From Amoebophrya sp. AT5.2 (taxonomy: Eukaryota > Sar > Dinophyceae > Syndiniales > Amoebophryaceae): a DNA stretch of 39,306 nt. Under the pieces are notes generated by a model, which had not been told where the DNA came from, did not search any database, and saw only the letters and a program-made list of their open reading frames with translations. The translations under genes and the position numbers were made by a program. Positions 9,121-19,168 of this stretch are shown here, one piece after another; the first letter of the stretch is position 1, and each line of letters opens with the position of its first letter. The DNA lies in assembly GCA_005223375.1 (NCBI GenBank), contig RXOD01003893.1:1-39306 (forward strand), written 5' to 3'.

Positions 9121-11525
9121 ATGGACGCCCAGACGCTACGCGCCCTGAGATTCTGGGTGAACACAGTCGCCGGGCGGGTGCTCCGGTCGCTTCGAAAAAA
9201 TGCGGAAGTGGAGGTCTGCAGCCGCGCTTTTTCGGCGTGGGCCGGTTTCGTCAGAAACGCACAAGAGCGGTTCGGCAGCCACGCTACCTCGCTGCGAAAT
9301 CGTCGCAAACTCCAACTGTGGAAGCGGTACCACTCAGAACAAAACTTCGTGGTGCCTTGAAATAGAAACGCACACCATGATGCGTCGACATCGAGTTGTA
9401 GGAAAATATCATGAAAATACGACCAGGTGGCGAACTTGCGCAGTGAACCGCGTCCTCCTGCGCCGCGCCTTTGGCTCCTTTGTATGTCTCCACGCGCTTC
9501 GCCGGCGCGAGCGGGCGGTTGGCAACGTCATCCGCCATCGACGTCTGCGACAGGGAATCGCAGTGCTACGTGCGCATCTCGAAGCGGTCGCCGAACAGCG
9601 ACGACTGGGAAACCGCGCCACCTTCTTCGCCGCCTTTATGACACAGAAAAGGAGTTTTCGGTGGTGGATCGGCTCCGCCATCGAGCGCAGAAAGAAACGG
9701 CTTCTGGAGACGCTGGCGCAGCAACATGTATTGCACACACGGCTGAGATTCAAAGTCCAGGTCTGGCTGCAACGCGCAAAAGAACGGAAAACGTGTGCGC
9801 TGGCGACGAAAGTCGCATTGAACTTCTGGGCAGAGAGACGCACACCCGGAATCGTGCGGGAGTGGTGGTACTTGATACTTAAGTTTTCGTGTTGTAGACG
9901 AGCCAAAGCCTAGAAACAACGACAGATGAAACAGCAAGGTCCCAATTCGTTCGTGTTTGACAGGTGGAGAACCGTTCGAACTGAAAAATTCCTTTAAATC
10001 ACTCAGTGCTTACGCCGCGATAAGTCGAGCGAGGAGGGAACGCGAGGAGTCTGCTCTCGTGATGCACCAGGAGGCACAGCGGGAAGCCGCGATCCGAAAC
10101 ATTGTGGCTGCCGAGGACCGCAAGAGAACCGCGGCGGCGGCTGCTGCCAAGGAGGCCGCCTGGGAGGATATGCGCACGAAGCAACGCTATTTCCGCCACT
10201 GGCTTGCGAATTGCGCCAAGCCAGCTTTCTCCTTGCGACTGCTGGCAGAGAAATACGGCGCTGCATCTGCATCTTCAACTTCTAGCTCAACCACCTGCCT
10301 TCCAATAGCAGCGGCAGCGCGAGCGCCAGCTCTACGAGAAGGGAACAGCACACAGCAACCGGGGGGTGATCTTTATGATCGGGCAGCAGGAGGAGACGGA
10401 TTCCCGAATTCGAATTTCCAAGTAGGTGGAAGCGCTTCGTCTTCCTCCGATAAAAACAGCAGGACCACCCTACAGAAGCAGAGCAGAAACTTCCAGCTGA
10501 ACGGCGCGAAACGTGCACTCTCCGGCGACCACACGCCCGCCTCGCTCGTCGTCATCACGGAAAACGCCGAGTCAGGTATGGGGGATGCGACTGTGACGAG
10601 CCGCACACCTGAAAAAGTGCCGGTGGGTCGACCTGCTGCAAGGAACAACCGCCCAGCTCCGGCCGTGCTTCTCCGTAGTTCACTAGCAGAGTGTCTTGCT
10701 TATTCGGAATCGCAACGCTCCCACCGTGAGGATTCGCCCGGCAAGAATCGACCCCACCATTTGCATCAAGAACAAGATGTTGCTACGCGGACGCCCGGCA
10801 ACAAACAGTCTGCAATTTCTGACTCCCTCGGTCTGTCGCCGTCAACTGATCAACATGAAATTTGCTCGCCGATACCGAAGCGTAACAACCACTTTCCCAG
10901 TGGCGCAGCATCCTCTCCTGCGGTATCGGTTCTTTCTGGCGTGGTCCATCAAGATGGCGACGCAGGGGGCAGGCAGGTAGATTATGCGACGGAAGAGATT
11001 TCGGGCACCGGCCGACTCAGGCTGGAAAGGAGTTGCGACCAGAAAAGGGAAGAGAAGGAGAACTACGTCACGAAGAATTCGAGCCTACAGACTTCGAGTG
11101 AGCCGTCGCGGTCGCCGCAAACGTGCACGACGGCACCCTCGTCAGCTCGTCCGGAACTGCCTGGTCCGGTGAACATCGCGCGAAGTAGAGATGAAAACTC
11201 GCACCTTTTGCTCACGATCGATGATCACCATCTTCAGAACGACCAGGATCGTTACCAGCATCGCTCGGCAGAACAACATTCCAGCTTCTTGGAACATAGT
11301 TGCGCGGACCAGTCTATGTCCACTCTCAGGGAGAGTCGAGACAGCAACTACTCGAACGTTGCTTTGTTTGTCAAAAAATTCGCAGCAGGCGGAAATTGCA
11401 GCGGAGGCGGGACTGCAACGAACCTACAGTGGACCGTCCCATCGCGCGCGAAAAAGCGTCCGCCGCCACGAATACCAGAGTACCTTCTGAATTCCGCAAT
11501 TTCGGAGCCAGTGGACGTTCTCTAA
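9121..11525 (+). CDS. Sfi1-like centrin-binding repeat protein
   Basis: Three open segments in different frames read as one protein. One frame-consistent GT-AG model is 9121-9317, 9427-9893 and 9964-11525, giving 741 residues; the exact donors are ambiguous. The first part holds spaced aromatic/basic helices of the Sfi1 kind (alternating Leu, Phe and Trp with Arg/Lys): RALRFWVN, RAFSAWAGFV, LQLW, RAFGSFVCLHALRRR, TFFAAFMTQKRSFRWWIGS, FKVQVWLQRAKERK, ALNFWAERR and RYFRHWLANC. Such repeats bind centrin and form a fibre at centrioles, basal bodies or spindle poles. An Arg/Ala-rich helix with EAQREAAIRNIVAAEDRKRTAAAAAA follows in exon 3. The remaining 400 residues are disordered, rich in Ser, Arg and Asn. 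The start ATG 9121 is the first in frame and gives an immediate repeat. Confidence 0.7.
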
Positions 11526-12102
11526 TACACGCGCAGAGGCTGAGCCTGAGGCTGACGCTGAGGCACCTCCATGAACACCTCTACTTCTAGCTTTTTCGAT
11601 GGGACAGATGCACAAAGGAAGGGCTTGCTTCTAGTCCTACGCGTATGAATTTGAAATTTTTGGTGGTAGGCTCGAGATCATAGCATTAGCCGAACTAGAA
11701 CTACTGAGGAATCCGAATCCGGGCGCAGGTTTTTTGAAGCAGACGCAAGTTGATACGCACCTCCACCTTGAACTCATTGAGCTTGAATTCTGGCTGGGTC
11801 TGTTTTTATTAAGCTCGAACGCACGACCACGAGCACGACGCCGGCATGAACAACAAACCAACGCTAAGTACGCCTGTTGAGATGTAAAACGAGCGAGATA
11901 ACATCGAGACACATCATCTCGCGGTTCGTTGCGTTCGAACCTGAATGGCGTTGCCAAATGATGATCAAAGGGATAGAGGGGATCTGTTGGCTTGTTTTAG
12001 TGGACTTTCCCATCCTTACTGTCGGATCAGTCTGTGCCAATTGATTCTGTGTGTCTCTCGACCTGTCCCGGTTTTGCTGCGCGCTCAAAAAGGAGAATTA
12101 AC
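11526..12102. other. Intergenic, no gene seen
   Basis: This spacer begins with a short imperfect repeat of GAGGCTGA/C-type hexamers (about 11535-11565), which probably belongs to the 3' UTR of the Sfi1-like gene. The rest holds no acceptable frame on either strand. The final bases are the leader of the next gene. Confidence 0.45.
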
Positions 12103-14523
12103 ATGGGGCGGGAGCGGGGCGTTCAATCCGAGGCGAGTCGTGCTGGGGATCCATCTTTGTGCGTCGATTTACAAGAAGGGGATCGGTCCTGCAGCGTAAG
12201 TCGAGTGACTGAATTTTATCAATCTCTACTTGCGAAGATCATCACTCCGGGTCATACGGGTCCTCTTCGACGCATTCAGCATTTCCCATAATATGAAGCC
12301 GGGACAGAGAAGCCCACACAGAAGCCCGCTGCAAACAGCACTTCCACCGTAGAATCGGTTTAGAGAAATGTTTTTCCCGCCTTCGGCGGGGCCCCCTGGC
12401 GGTGTGATCCGCCGAACGAGCATCGGCGGCGGACTCCTGGGCACACAATTGAGCAGGGGAGTTGTTCTGAGCACGCACACTCCGACAACTTCGCAGGTCC
12501 GCAGGCATGTCTCGTGTTCGCTTTCACCGCGGCGCATGCGCGCGCCGGGCCCCTTCGGAGGAGTGCGACCAACAGGGACTGGCGGGGGACTCGTTACCAT
12601 AGTGGCCACCGAAGTATTAGACAATACATCGCCGAACGGGGGCAGTGGCACGAGAAGAAAAAGTTGGTACGGCGGTGCACCAGCCGCCAGTGTTGATTTT
12701 TCGAAAGGAGGAACAGCTCCGGCAGCAGCACCGGCTACCGCTACCGCTGGGGAAGGCGGCCGCGGCGCGCAAACATCGGGAGGAGGAACTCTCCGCTCGA
12801 TTGCTGAGCTGGAGCTGCAGATTGAGGGAAACTGCAGCTTCAGGCAGAGTCCACGAAAGGTCGCGGAGGACGGAAGGCAGGAGAAACAAGATGTCGGTGA
12901 GAGGACCACAACCGCGGGGACGGTGGCCAATGGTGCTGCTGGCTCTTCTGGTAGTGGCTCCGCTGCAGCATCTTTCTCAACCGCATCAAGACCAGGAGCA
13001 AGTCGCGTGGTGCAGGCCGGCAGCATCCCGCTGCAGAAGCTACGGAGTCCGGTTTTTGCTCGAGTAGGCCCGTTCGCTGGCCCGAGTACTTCTTTTCAGC
13101 CATTTTGCACAAGCCCTCGACGGCCCACGCCGATCAATATACCAGGAGCTGTCGTGGGGGCGAAGGCACGTCCACCGCTGATCCCAACGGGTATCTATAC
13201 TTCTTCCGTTTGTGATGTCTTTGATTTTTGAAACACACTCACTAATTTTTCTTCGAACCACCTATTTGCATTTGTTTCGTTTCAGCTGCCGGACAATCTC
13301 TGACTGTCGCGCGGCCGCCATTGCAGTCGGCGCGCCAGAATCCGAACGGCCCAGAGAGCAACACCAAAAACGAATTGACGCAAGTTCGTCCGGAGTCTCC
13401 TGGGTCGGTCGCCGACGAGTTCGAGGAATGGCGCGCGCCCGTGCAGACATCTTCGCCGCTTGTGGACGAGGTCGAGGTACATGAAATCGGCGCGGAGGAC
13501 GTGGTAGTGATCGAAGAGTCTGAGTCTCCCTCGTCCGAAGCTGTACAACCGCAAGAGGCGTCGACAACTTCTGACGCAACCGCCACTTCTGTAACTCCGG
13601 GCGCCAATAAAGCTGCTGCGAAGACAGTTTCGAAGCCGGCAGCGTGGGCCCAGCGGTTGCGACAGAACGGAGAAGCGCTGAAGAACATCCTAGCGAGCTT
13701 CTCGTCTGGGTCATCATCCTCCCCGTCCGGCGAAGAGCTGCAAGATGATCCAGAAGCGCTCAAGCCGGCGGAAACACAAAAAGAAAAAGTTGGCCCGCAG
13801 TCGGCGTCTTCATCCTCGGCCAGCGAGAGGCTAGTTTTTTATGATGCAAGCGAAACTCCGGAGTTGACACCCTCGCGGTCTCACGTTGTCGGAGGAAGCT
13901 GTGCTAGCGGCAAAGGGCGCCCTCCAACCCCTCGGAGCGAGAAGAGTACGTTCAAGTCTCCCAGCAGTAAGCAACACTCTGCGCTATCATGTAACCCCCC
14001 TCCTTGCGCACCTTCTGCAGGGCCAGCAACTGCCTCATCGTCAAAAGGCAGCTCGAGCAGGAGACCATCCGATCACTCGCTGTCCCCGCGGAAGCCGCCA
14101 CTCTATTCTGCGAGGCGAGCGAGCAGGACACCGCGATCTGCGACGCAGCAAGGTCTGGTGTCTGCCCGTGGTAGTCAGAAAAGCGGCGACGGCACGACCA
14201 CGTCGTCCAGCTCGACTAGCAGCGTTCGAGCCAGCCAGACCAACAGCCACGCGAGCAGCCGTACCAACAGCCTGACTGAGCAGGCCGGCGTGGACCAGGT
14301 GACGACAGAACCGCATGCGGAGCCAACAACATTTGCGCTGAAAGATGAGCGGGACTTACCGCCGAGTCGTTTCCCGATACCGTGGAATGATCCGCCGCTC
14401 ATAACGCTGAGTCCGCTGCGGCCGAGCCCCGGCGGCAGAAAAGCCCTCTCAGCGAAGAAGAATGCCTTTCTGCAGACGTGCACACCGTGCAATACAGCGG
14501 GGAAAGCTGCACCTCCGAAGTGA
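12103..14523 (+). CDS. Large disordered protein of unknown function, 3 exons
   Basis: Exons 12103-12195, 12353-13190 and 13286-14523 join to 722 residues. Intron 1 (157 nt) has the only perfect GTAAGT donor in the window and ends TAG; intron 2 (95 nt) runs GTATCT to TTTCAG. Both junctions keep the frame (phase 0, then phase 1). The protein is low-complexity throughout: Gly/Pro/Thr-rich in exon 2, then Ser/Pro/Ala/Glu-rich, with acidic patches (VDEVEVHEIGAEDVVVIEESESP) and many Arg-Ser pairs in the last 250 residues. No membrane segment or catalytic domain is visible. I do not recognise a family. The support is frame continuity across two good introns over 2.4 kb. The long minus-strand frame over exon 2 is a shadow of its GC-rich codons. 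Confidence 0.7.
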
Positions 14524-15320
14524 ACGTAACTTTTTGTAACAATAAGTATCTTCTTCCTCACCTCGTCCTAAGCCTACTAGCAACAGCAAGTTAACTGCCG
14601 AATCGGGAACACGGCAGAGGGTGTGTCGAAAATGGCGGACTTGTCGGCTTCAGCGGGGACAGCACAAATAAGCCAAACACAGTCGCATAAGACTACCACC
14701 ACTGGGAGCGGGACGTCCACTGACTTTCGGGGGCCAAAAACTTCTTCCACACCAAACTCACCACTGGCTGCCTTCTTGTCTCCACTTTCTTCTTGCCCTG
14801 TACGTTTTTGTGTAGCGGAGCAGGAGCACAGCTACTCTATCTGTCTTCGACTTCGTCGTCGTTCATCGATCCCACCACAATACACACTATCTTCCACTGT
14901 CATATGCTTTTTTGCAAACATCACTTTGTACATTGACGCTGGTAGATATCGGCCGAGGCGAACACATTTTTTGGTCAGGTTCGTTGCGTTGAGTTGTAGG
15001 TTCGATGGCTCTACTGCCTCTGCCAGATCTTGTCGTGTATCTATTGCGGCTGATCAAGCTGATGTAGAAATGAGTGTCCCAATATCGATAACAGTGTGTG
15101 CGAGCGAAGCCCTTGATTGTGTTTCTTGAATTCGGTTTGAGATTTGCCCCTACCTGTGCCCCGAGTGTAGAAATGACGACAGATACAGATCTTCAATGAA
15201 TTTGATCCCTAGATGAACAAGGCAAAAGATCTCCATCTCGTGCAGAAGAGAACACTTTTTGTGCTGCAACCTCGGACTTTCTCATGAAGCAACATTATTC
15301 TAAATTGAGCCAGGGTCGCA
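14524..15320. other. Spacer with possible 5' exon of the next gene
   Basis: A frame from ATG 14632 (MADLSASAGTAQIS...) runs 56 codons to a GTACGT donor-like site at 14800 in phase 0. It could be a first coding exon of the cysteine-synthase-like gene, because in-phase AG acceptors exist at 15401, 15410 and 15425 just inside that gene's open frame. The frame stays open past the donor to 15129, so it could equally be a chance ORF. No other gene is seen. Confidence 0.3.
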
Positions 15321-17087
15321 ATGACAGCTACTTACAATACATTGATTAAGAAAGTTGATCATAAAGCAGCCAGGTGTCATGCTGTACTAGTCCGCGAGCA
15401 GTATGTACAGCCTATCATCCGTCAGGTCTCGTCCACCACTGCTACGTCAGAACGCGAAATCATGTCGAACAAGCGGAAAGGGAAAGAAGTACGAAAGGGG
15501 CTGCAGCTCCACAATGCGAGACGCACAGGAGATCGTCTGCGTGCTACCGCCGCACTTGGTTTCGGACTGGTGACCGTCCTCGTGGTCTTCCTGGTCTTCG
15601 CGCGCAGCCTCCCCCGGGGCGCTGCTTCCCAGGATCCTCTCACGAGCTGGCATTGGGTGGCGTATAATTTCAACTCGCTCGTCCTCTCGGTCTTGCTCTG
15701 CGGCTGGCTGCTCGTCGCGGCTTTCTGTTTCTGGCCGCCGGGAAGCCGCGGCCCCAATGCTGTCACTGCAGCAGAGCCCACGCCTGTGCAAACCGTGGGC
15801 GAGGAAACGCGGAAGCGGGAGGATCAGGACGCCAACGACGAGTCTCAGCAGGAGGAGCTCACCCCGCTTGCGAAGTTGGAGGTCCTCTCGCGGTTACTAG
15901 GCGTTCCAGTGTACGGCAAGTGCGCGTATCAAAACCCCGCCACCGGGTCTTTAAAGGACACTGCGGCCGCTGCCATCGTCGCAAAATGCGTGGAGGAAGG
16001 GAAACAGTCTCTCTGCCAGGGCACCAGCGGATCCACCGGGGTGTCGCTCGCCAAACTTGGCGTGGAACAAGGGATTTCGGTGGTCCTGTTCGTGCCGGAA
16101 AACTGCGAGCGGCAGAAGCTCCAGCTGATGGAAGCGTACGGAGCGACCGTTCGCAAATGCCCTGTCGTTGCGTACAACAACCCAGGCCACTACTCAAACC
16201 AGTGCAAGCGATACGCAGCGAAAAACGAGAAAACGACGTCGCACCACGACCAGTTCGAGACCTTTTTGAACCCACTGCGACACTACGAAAAGACGGGCAA
16301 GGAAATTTGGACGCAGCTCTTGGACGCCGAGCAAGGTGGAGCACTACAGTGGCTTGGACGTCGAAAGAGTCAAAAGATCGCTTTCGTTATGTCGGCGGGG
16401 ACAGGCGGCACGCTCCGCGGGGTCTCCGCGTACATAAAGGCGCAGTTGAAGGCCGTACGCACGGGCGATCCCATTTGCAAGAGCAAAACAGCCGGAGGAA
16501 CCACGACATTGAGAACCATTCTTGCGGATCACCAGGCGAGTTCTCTGGCGGCGGCGGCAGGGACGGGTGGCGCCGCCTTCGACCCGCAGCGGGACGGCGA
16601 GGGGGCGCGGATGTCTGATCTCACGAAGGACACGATCACGGAGGGCTTCGGTGGGGCGAGAGTACCAGGAATTCTGCGTCCTATGGTCAAAAACAGCGAG
16701 CTGGATCTGGGCGTGCGCGTGTCTGACGCGGACGCGGTTCTGTTCGCGCACTTTTTGAGGTACGTGGAGGGGCACTACTGCGGCGCATCGTCCGCGGTGC
16801 ACCTGGGAGCCATCGTTGCGGCGGCGGGATTGTACAACAACGAAAGTGGAACAAAAACAAATGCTGTGAATGTGTTTGTGACCATGCTATGCGACGGAGG
16901 GGCCCGATACGAAGGGAAGTTCTGGAATGAAGAGTTCTTGGTTGCAAGCGGGCTTTACCCTACTGATCGCAGCAAAACACGGCAGGAGCAAAATGAAGAG
17001 CTTCTGCAGAAAGTAGAGGAAAAAGTCCGGACCGCGTATCGTCAGGAGGAAAGGACATGGGGGAACAACGTGTACTACGGGAGTTGA
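15321..17087 (+). CDS. Membrane-anchored cysteine-synthase-like PLP enzyme
   Basis: An uninterrupted frame of 588 residues. The N-terminal 80 residues are basic; two hydrophobic helices follow, about residues 78-95 (GFGLVTVLVVFLVF) and 113-138 (NFNSLVLSVLLCGWLLVAAFCFW). The catalytic part is a fold-type II PLP enzyme of the cysteine synthase/CBS family: PLAKLEVLSRLLGVPVYGKCAYQNPATGSLKD with the PLP lysine at about K212, the substrate/phosphate loop GTSGSTG, VPENCERQKLQLMEAYGA, and the PLP phosphate loop SAGTGGTLRGVS. The family makes cysteine from O-acetylserine (or a relative) and sulfide. Yeast has a comparable outer-mitochondrial-membrane member with an N-terminal anchor, so an organelle surface location is plausible. 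A roughly 60-residue low-complexity insertion sits after SAGTGGT. The start could be ATG 15462, or there may be an upstream exon. Confidence 0.85.
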   Translation: MTATYNTLIKKVDHKAARCHAVLVREQYVQPIIRQVSSTTATSEREIMSNKRKGKEVRKGLQLHNARRTGDRLRATAALGFGLVTVLVVFLVFARSLPRGAASQDPLTSWHWVAYNFNSLVLSVLLCGWLLVAAFCFWPPGSRGPNAVTAAEPTPVQTVGEETRKREDQDANDESQQEELTPLAKLEVLSRLLGVPVYGKCAYQNPATGSLKDTAAAAIVAKCVEEGKQSLCQGTSGSTGVSLAKLGVEQGISVVLFVPENCERQKLQLMEAYGATVRKCPVVAYNNPGHYSNQCKRYAAKNEKTTSHHDQFETFLNPLRHYEKTGKEIWTQLLDAEQGGALQWLGRRKSQKIAFVMSAGTGGTLRGVSAYIKAQLKAVRTGDPICKSKTAGGTTTLRTILADHQASSLAAAAGTGGAAFDPQRDGEGARMSDLTKDTITEGFGGARVPGILRPMVKNSELDLGVRVSDADAVLFAHFLRYVEGHYCGASSAVHLGAIVAAAGLYNNESGTKTNAVNVFVTMLCDGGARYEGKFWNEEFLVASGLYPTDRSKTRQEQNEELLQKVEEKVRTAYRQEERTWGNNVYYGS

Positions 17088-17698
17088 CAAAAAGCGACAT
17101 CAACGAACGACGACGAAACGTTGCGTAAGAAAGTATCTGTTGCAATCTGATATAGCGTCATGAATCGAAGACGAAGAGGAAGACGACGATAGCAGTCCTG
17201 TATCGATCGATTGTTTGCCCTGTTCGGTAGTAGTAGTCCGTCGTGCTGGTGCTGCATATCTTCATCTCGGTTTTCGTCCGTGTGCTGCGTTGGTGTGATC
17301 GGTTCCATGACTCGTTCACGCCTCTCTCTGTGTCTGTTGATGATCGTGCCCGGACCTACGTCTCTCGCTCTCGGTCTCGTGGTGGATGATTTTCTCGTGC
17401 TTTGGGTCCTCTCAGTTGAGTTTCACAGTCTGTCACTTTATCTGTCTCGGTTCGGTCGCGCCGTTCGTCATGTGGACGTTGCCACGTTTACCATGCGTCA
17501 GTATACATCCTCCACCTAGTACGTGCTTGTTAATCCATTTCCAAACCACAGGCCCCCATCAATCTATAATTGCGCCATCGTCTACTTTCTGGAAATTTTT
17601 CTCCTTCTGTCAACCTCAACCGAAACTCTGATAAGAAAGTAGAGATCACTGCATCCGCAACGAACCTCGAGAGCTAGCAAAAAGAATATCATTAAGAA
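17088..17698. other. Intergenic, T/C-rich, no gene seen
   Basis: A pyrimidine-rich spacer, with 17210-17480 especially rich in T, C and G dimers. The open frames there (for example 17211-17519) give Ser/Leu/Phe-rich sequence typical of translated pyrimidine tracts and are rejected. The 60 bases before 17699 form the leader of the next gene. Confidence 0.45.
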
Positions 17699-18346
17699 AT
17701 GATGTCGTACCCTTTCGGGTCACCGGTGGCGTACAACTCGCCACCTTTCGGGGCCGTGGCCTCCCCCTACGCCGCTCCCGGATACGCGCCGTCTTCGTAT
17801 GGAACCGCCTTCGGCTCGCCCGGAGTCGGTCCAGTACAGTCCCCATACGGAATGCCCGTTTCGCCCTTCGGAATGCAGCAGCAACTGGTGGGCTCACCCG
17901 TCGCACAACGTACTTTCTTTCAATATTCTTTCTTGGTTAACGTTAATACTAGCTTCTGCTTTTATCATTATCGTTATCGTAACACTCTGCATCTAGCGAT
18001 AGCGTGCATCCATGGTATACATGAAGCACACGGAGGATGTTGATGACCCTCAATCGCTTTCGTTTCAGCGAACGCCGCTGGTATGGGGCAGGCTTTGCTG
18101 CAAGCAGCTTTCAGCCAGCAGCAGGATGAGCAAAAGGAGATGATCGCAATTGAGGTGCACCACCAGCGCCTGAACCGAGTCGAGGACGTCGTGGAGGGTC
18201 TGGCGCGCGAAACGAGTATGGTCGCAACGGATCATGAGATGCGGATGCGCAAAGTCGAGGAGTTTCTGGCGGAGCAAATCCAAAGGATGAGGACAAACAT
18301 GCAGCAGGAGGTGTCGACGGCAGACAGTGTGGGAGCAAAAAGATAA
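17699..18346 (+). CDS. Small Tyr/Pro/Gly-rich plus coiled-coil protein
   Basis: Two exons, 17699-17909 and 18069-18346, join in phase 1 to 162 residues; the 159-nt intron runs GTACTT to TTTCAG. The first 70 residues are a Pro/Gly/Tyr/Ser-rich tract with recurring SPYG, PFG and SPFGM units, disordered and possibly adhesive or phase-separating. The second exon begins NAAGMGQALLQAAFSQQQDEQKEMIAIEVHHQRLNRVEDVVEGLARE and continues as an amphipathic coiled coil to the end (MRKVEEFLAEQIQRMRTN). No membrane segment. I do not recognise the family. The clear coiled coil and exact frame joining support a real gene. The adjacent ATG at 17702 is an equivalent start. Confidence 0.75.
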
Positions 18347-19168
18347 AAGAATGACCTATACTTTTCGTTCTCAGATTTTTCGAACGTAGGCTGGATGAAA
18401 TTTATTTCGATCAATCGGGCTGTACAAAAAAGGACAAGAAGATGGATTTTGGCATTCGTGACCGATAGATGATACGGTTAGGGTTTGAGTTTGTTTGAAG
18501 ATGCCACGTTATTCAGTGTGCGGTACAGAACTGAAACAAGTTGTTACAAGCATTTGGGCTCTAGGTGATGCCCAGCCTTACGGAAAAGGTTATGAACAGA
18601 AGCAGCTCTAGCAGAATCAGAGTCAGAAGCAGAACCAACGTCATCAAGATAAAAGCACTCGAGAAAAAAAAAGATGCGGACCCGTGAAGGCGGCCGTCTC
18701 TTGCGGAAGCAGGTTTTGTCATGAGGCGTCTTCGTATACCCATCGTGACGGCACGAGACACCGAGACTGAGACAGCCGAGTTTGCTGACGCGAGCTTACT
18801 GTGACATCGTCTGTAAGACATCGGGAAGAGATAAGGCATCGTTTGACATCGTCTGTATGACATCGTCTGTATGACATCGTCTGTATGACATCGTGCTTTT
18901 CACAACCAGCAGAGCATCGGTCTTTGAGAGAGCAGGAAGATTTTTGGAAAGCGTCAGTCCCCAACAACGAACATCATCGAATCTTTCGCACCAGAACCAC
19001 CACTGTCTGCACGTAAAAACCCGCAACCGGCATTTCGCGCCGTATTAGTGTCGCGAGTCCGTAGTATTAGCTAGTGTTGCAAGTCAGTGACAGTGTGCGA
19101 ATAAATTCAAGCTTAATCATAAATATCGAAACTCGAAGTTCTTGTCGTTGTAACGGTTTTTGAAAATA
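18347..19168. other. Intergenic with a tandem 14-mer
   Basis: This spacer precedes isocitrate lyase. Apart from the TGACATCGTCTGTA array listed separately, only short or shadow frames are present. The A/T-rich 100 bases before 19169 are the probable isocitrate lyase leader. Confidence 0.45.
18802..18894. repeat. Tandem 14-bp repeat TGACATCGTCTGTA
   Basis: Three perfect head-to-tail copies lie at 18844-18857, 18858-18871 and 18872-18885, followed by a truncated copy from 18886. An isolated copy lies upstream at 18802-18815, with a decayed ACATCGGGAAGA stretch between. The unit is not a multiple of three and is not in a supported gene. It sits about 280 bp upstream of the isocitrate lyase ATG. 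Confidence 0.85.

Noticed and set aside
12226..13026. A 266-codon minus-strand open frame
   Set aside because: It overlaps exon 2 of the plus-strand gene, whose introns have good sites and join in frame. The minus frame is Pro/Ser/Val-rich, typical of the antisense of GC-rich low-complexity codons.
14800..15129. Continuation of the 14632 frame as a 166-codon gene
   Set aside because: After the GTACGT donor-like site the composition turns random, rich in Ser/Arg/Cys. A 5' exon is a better reading, and that is itself uncertain.
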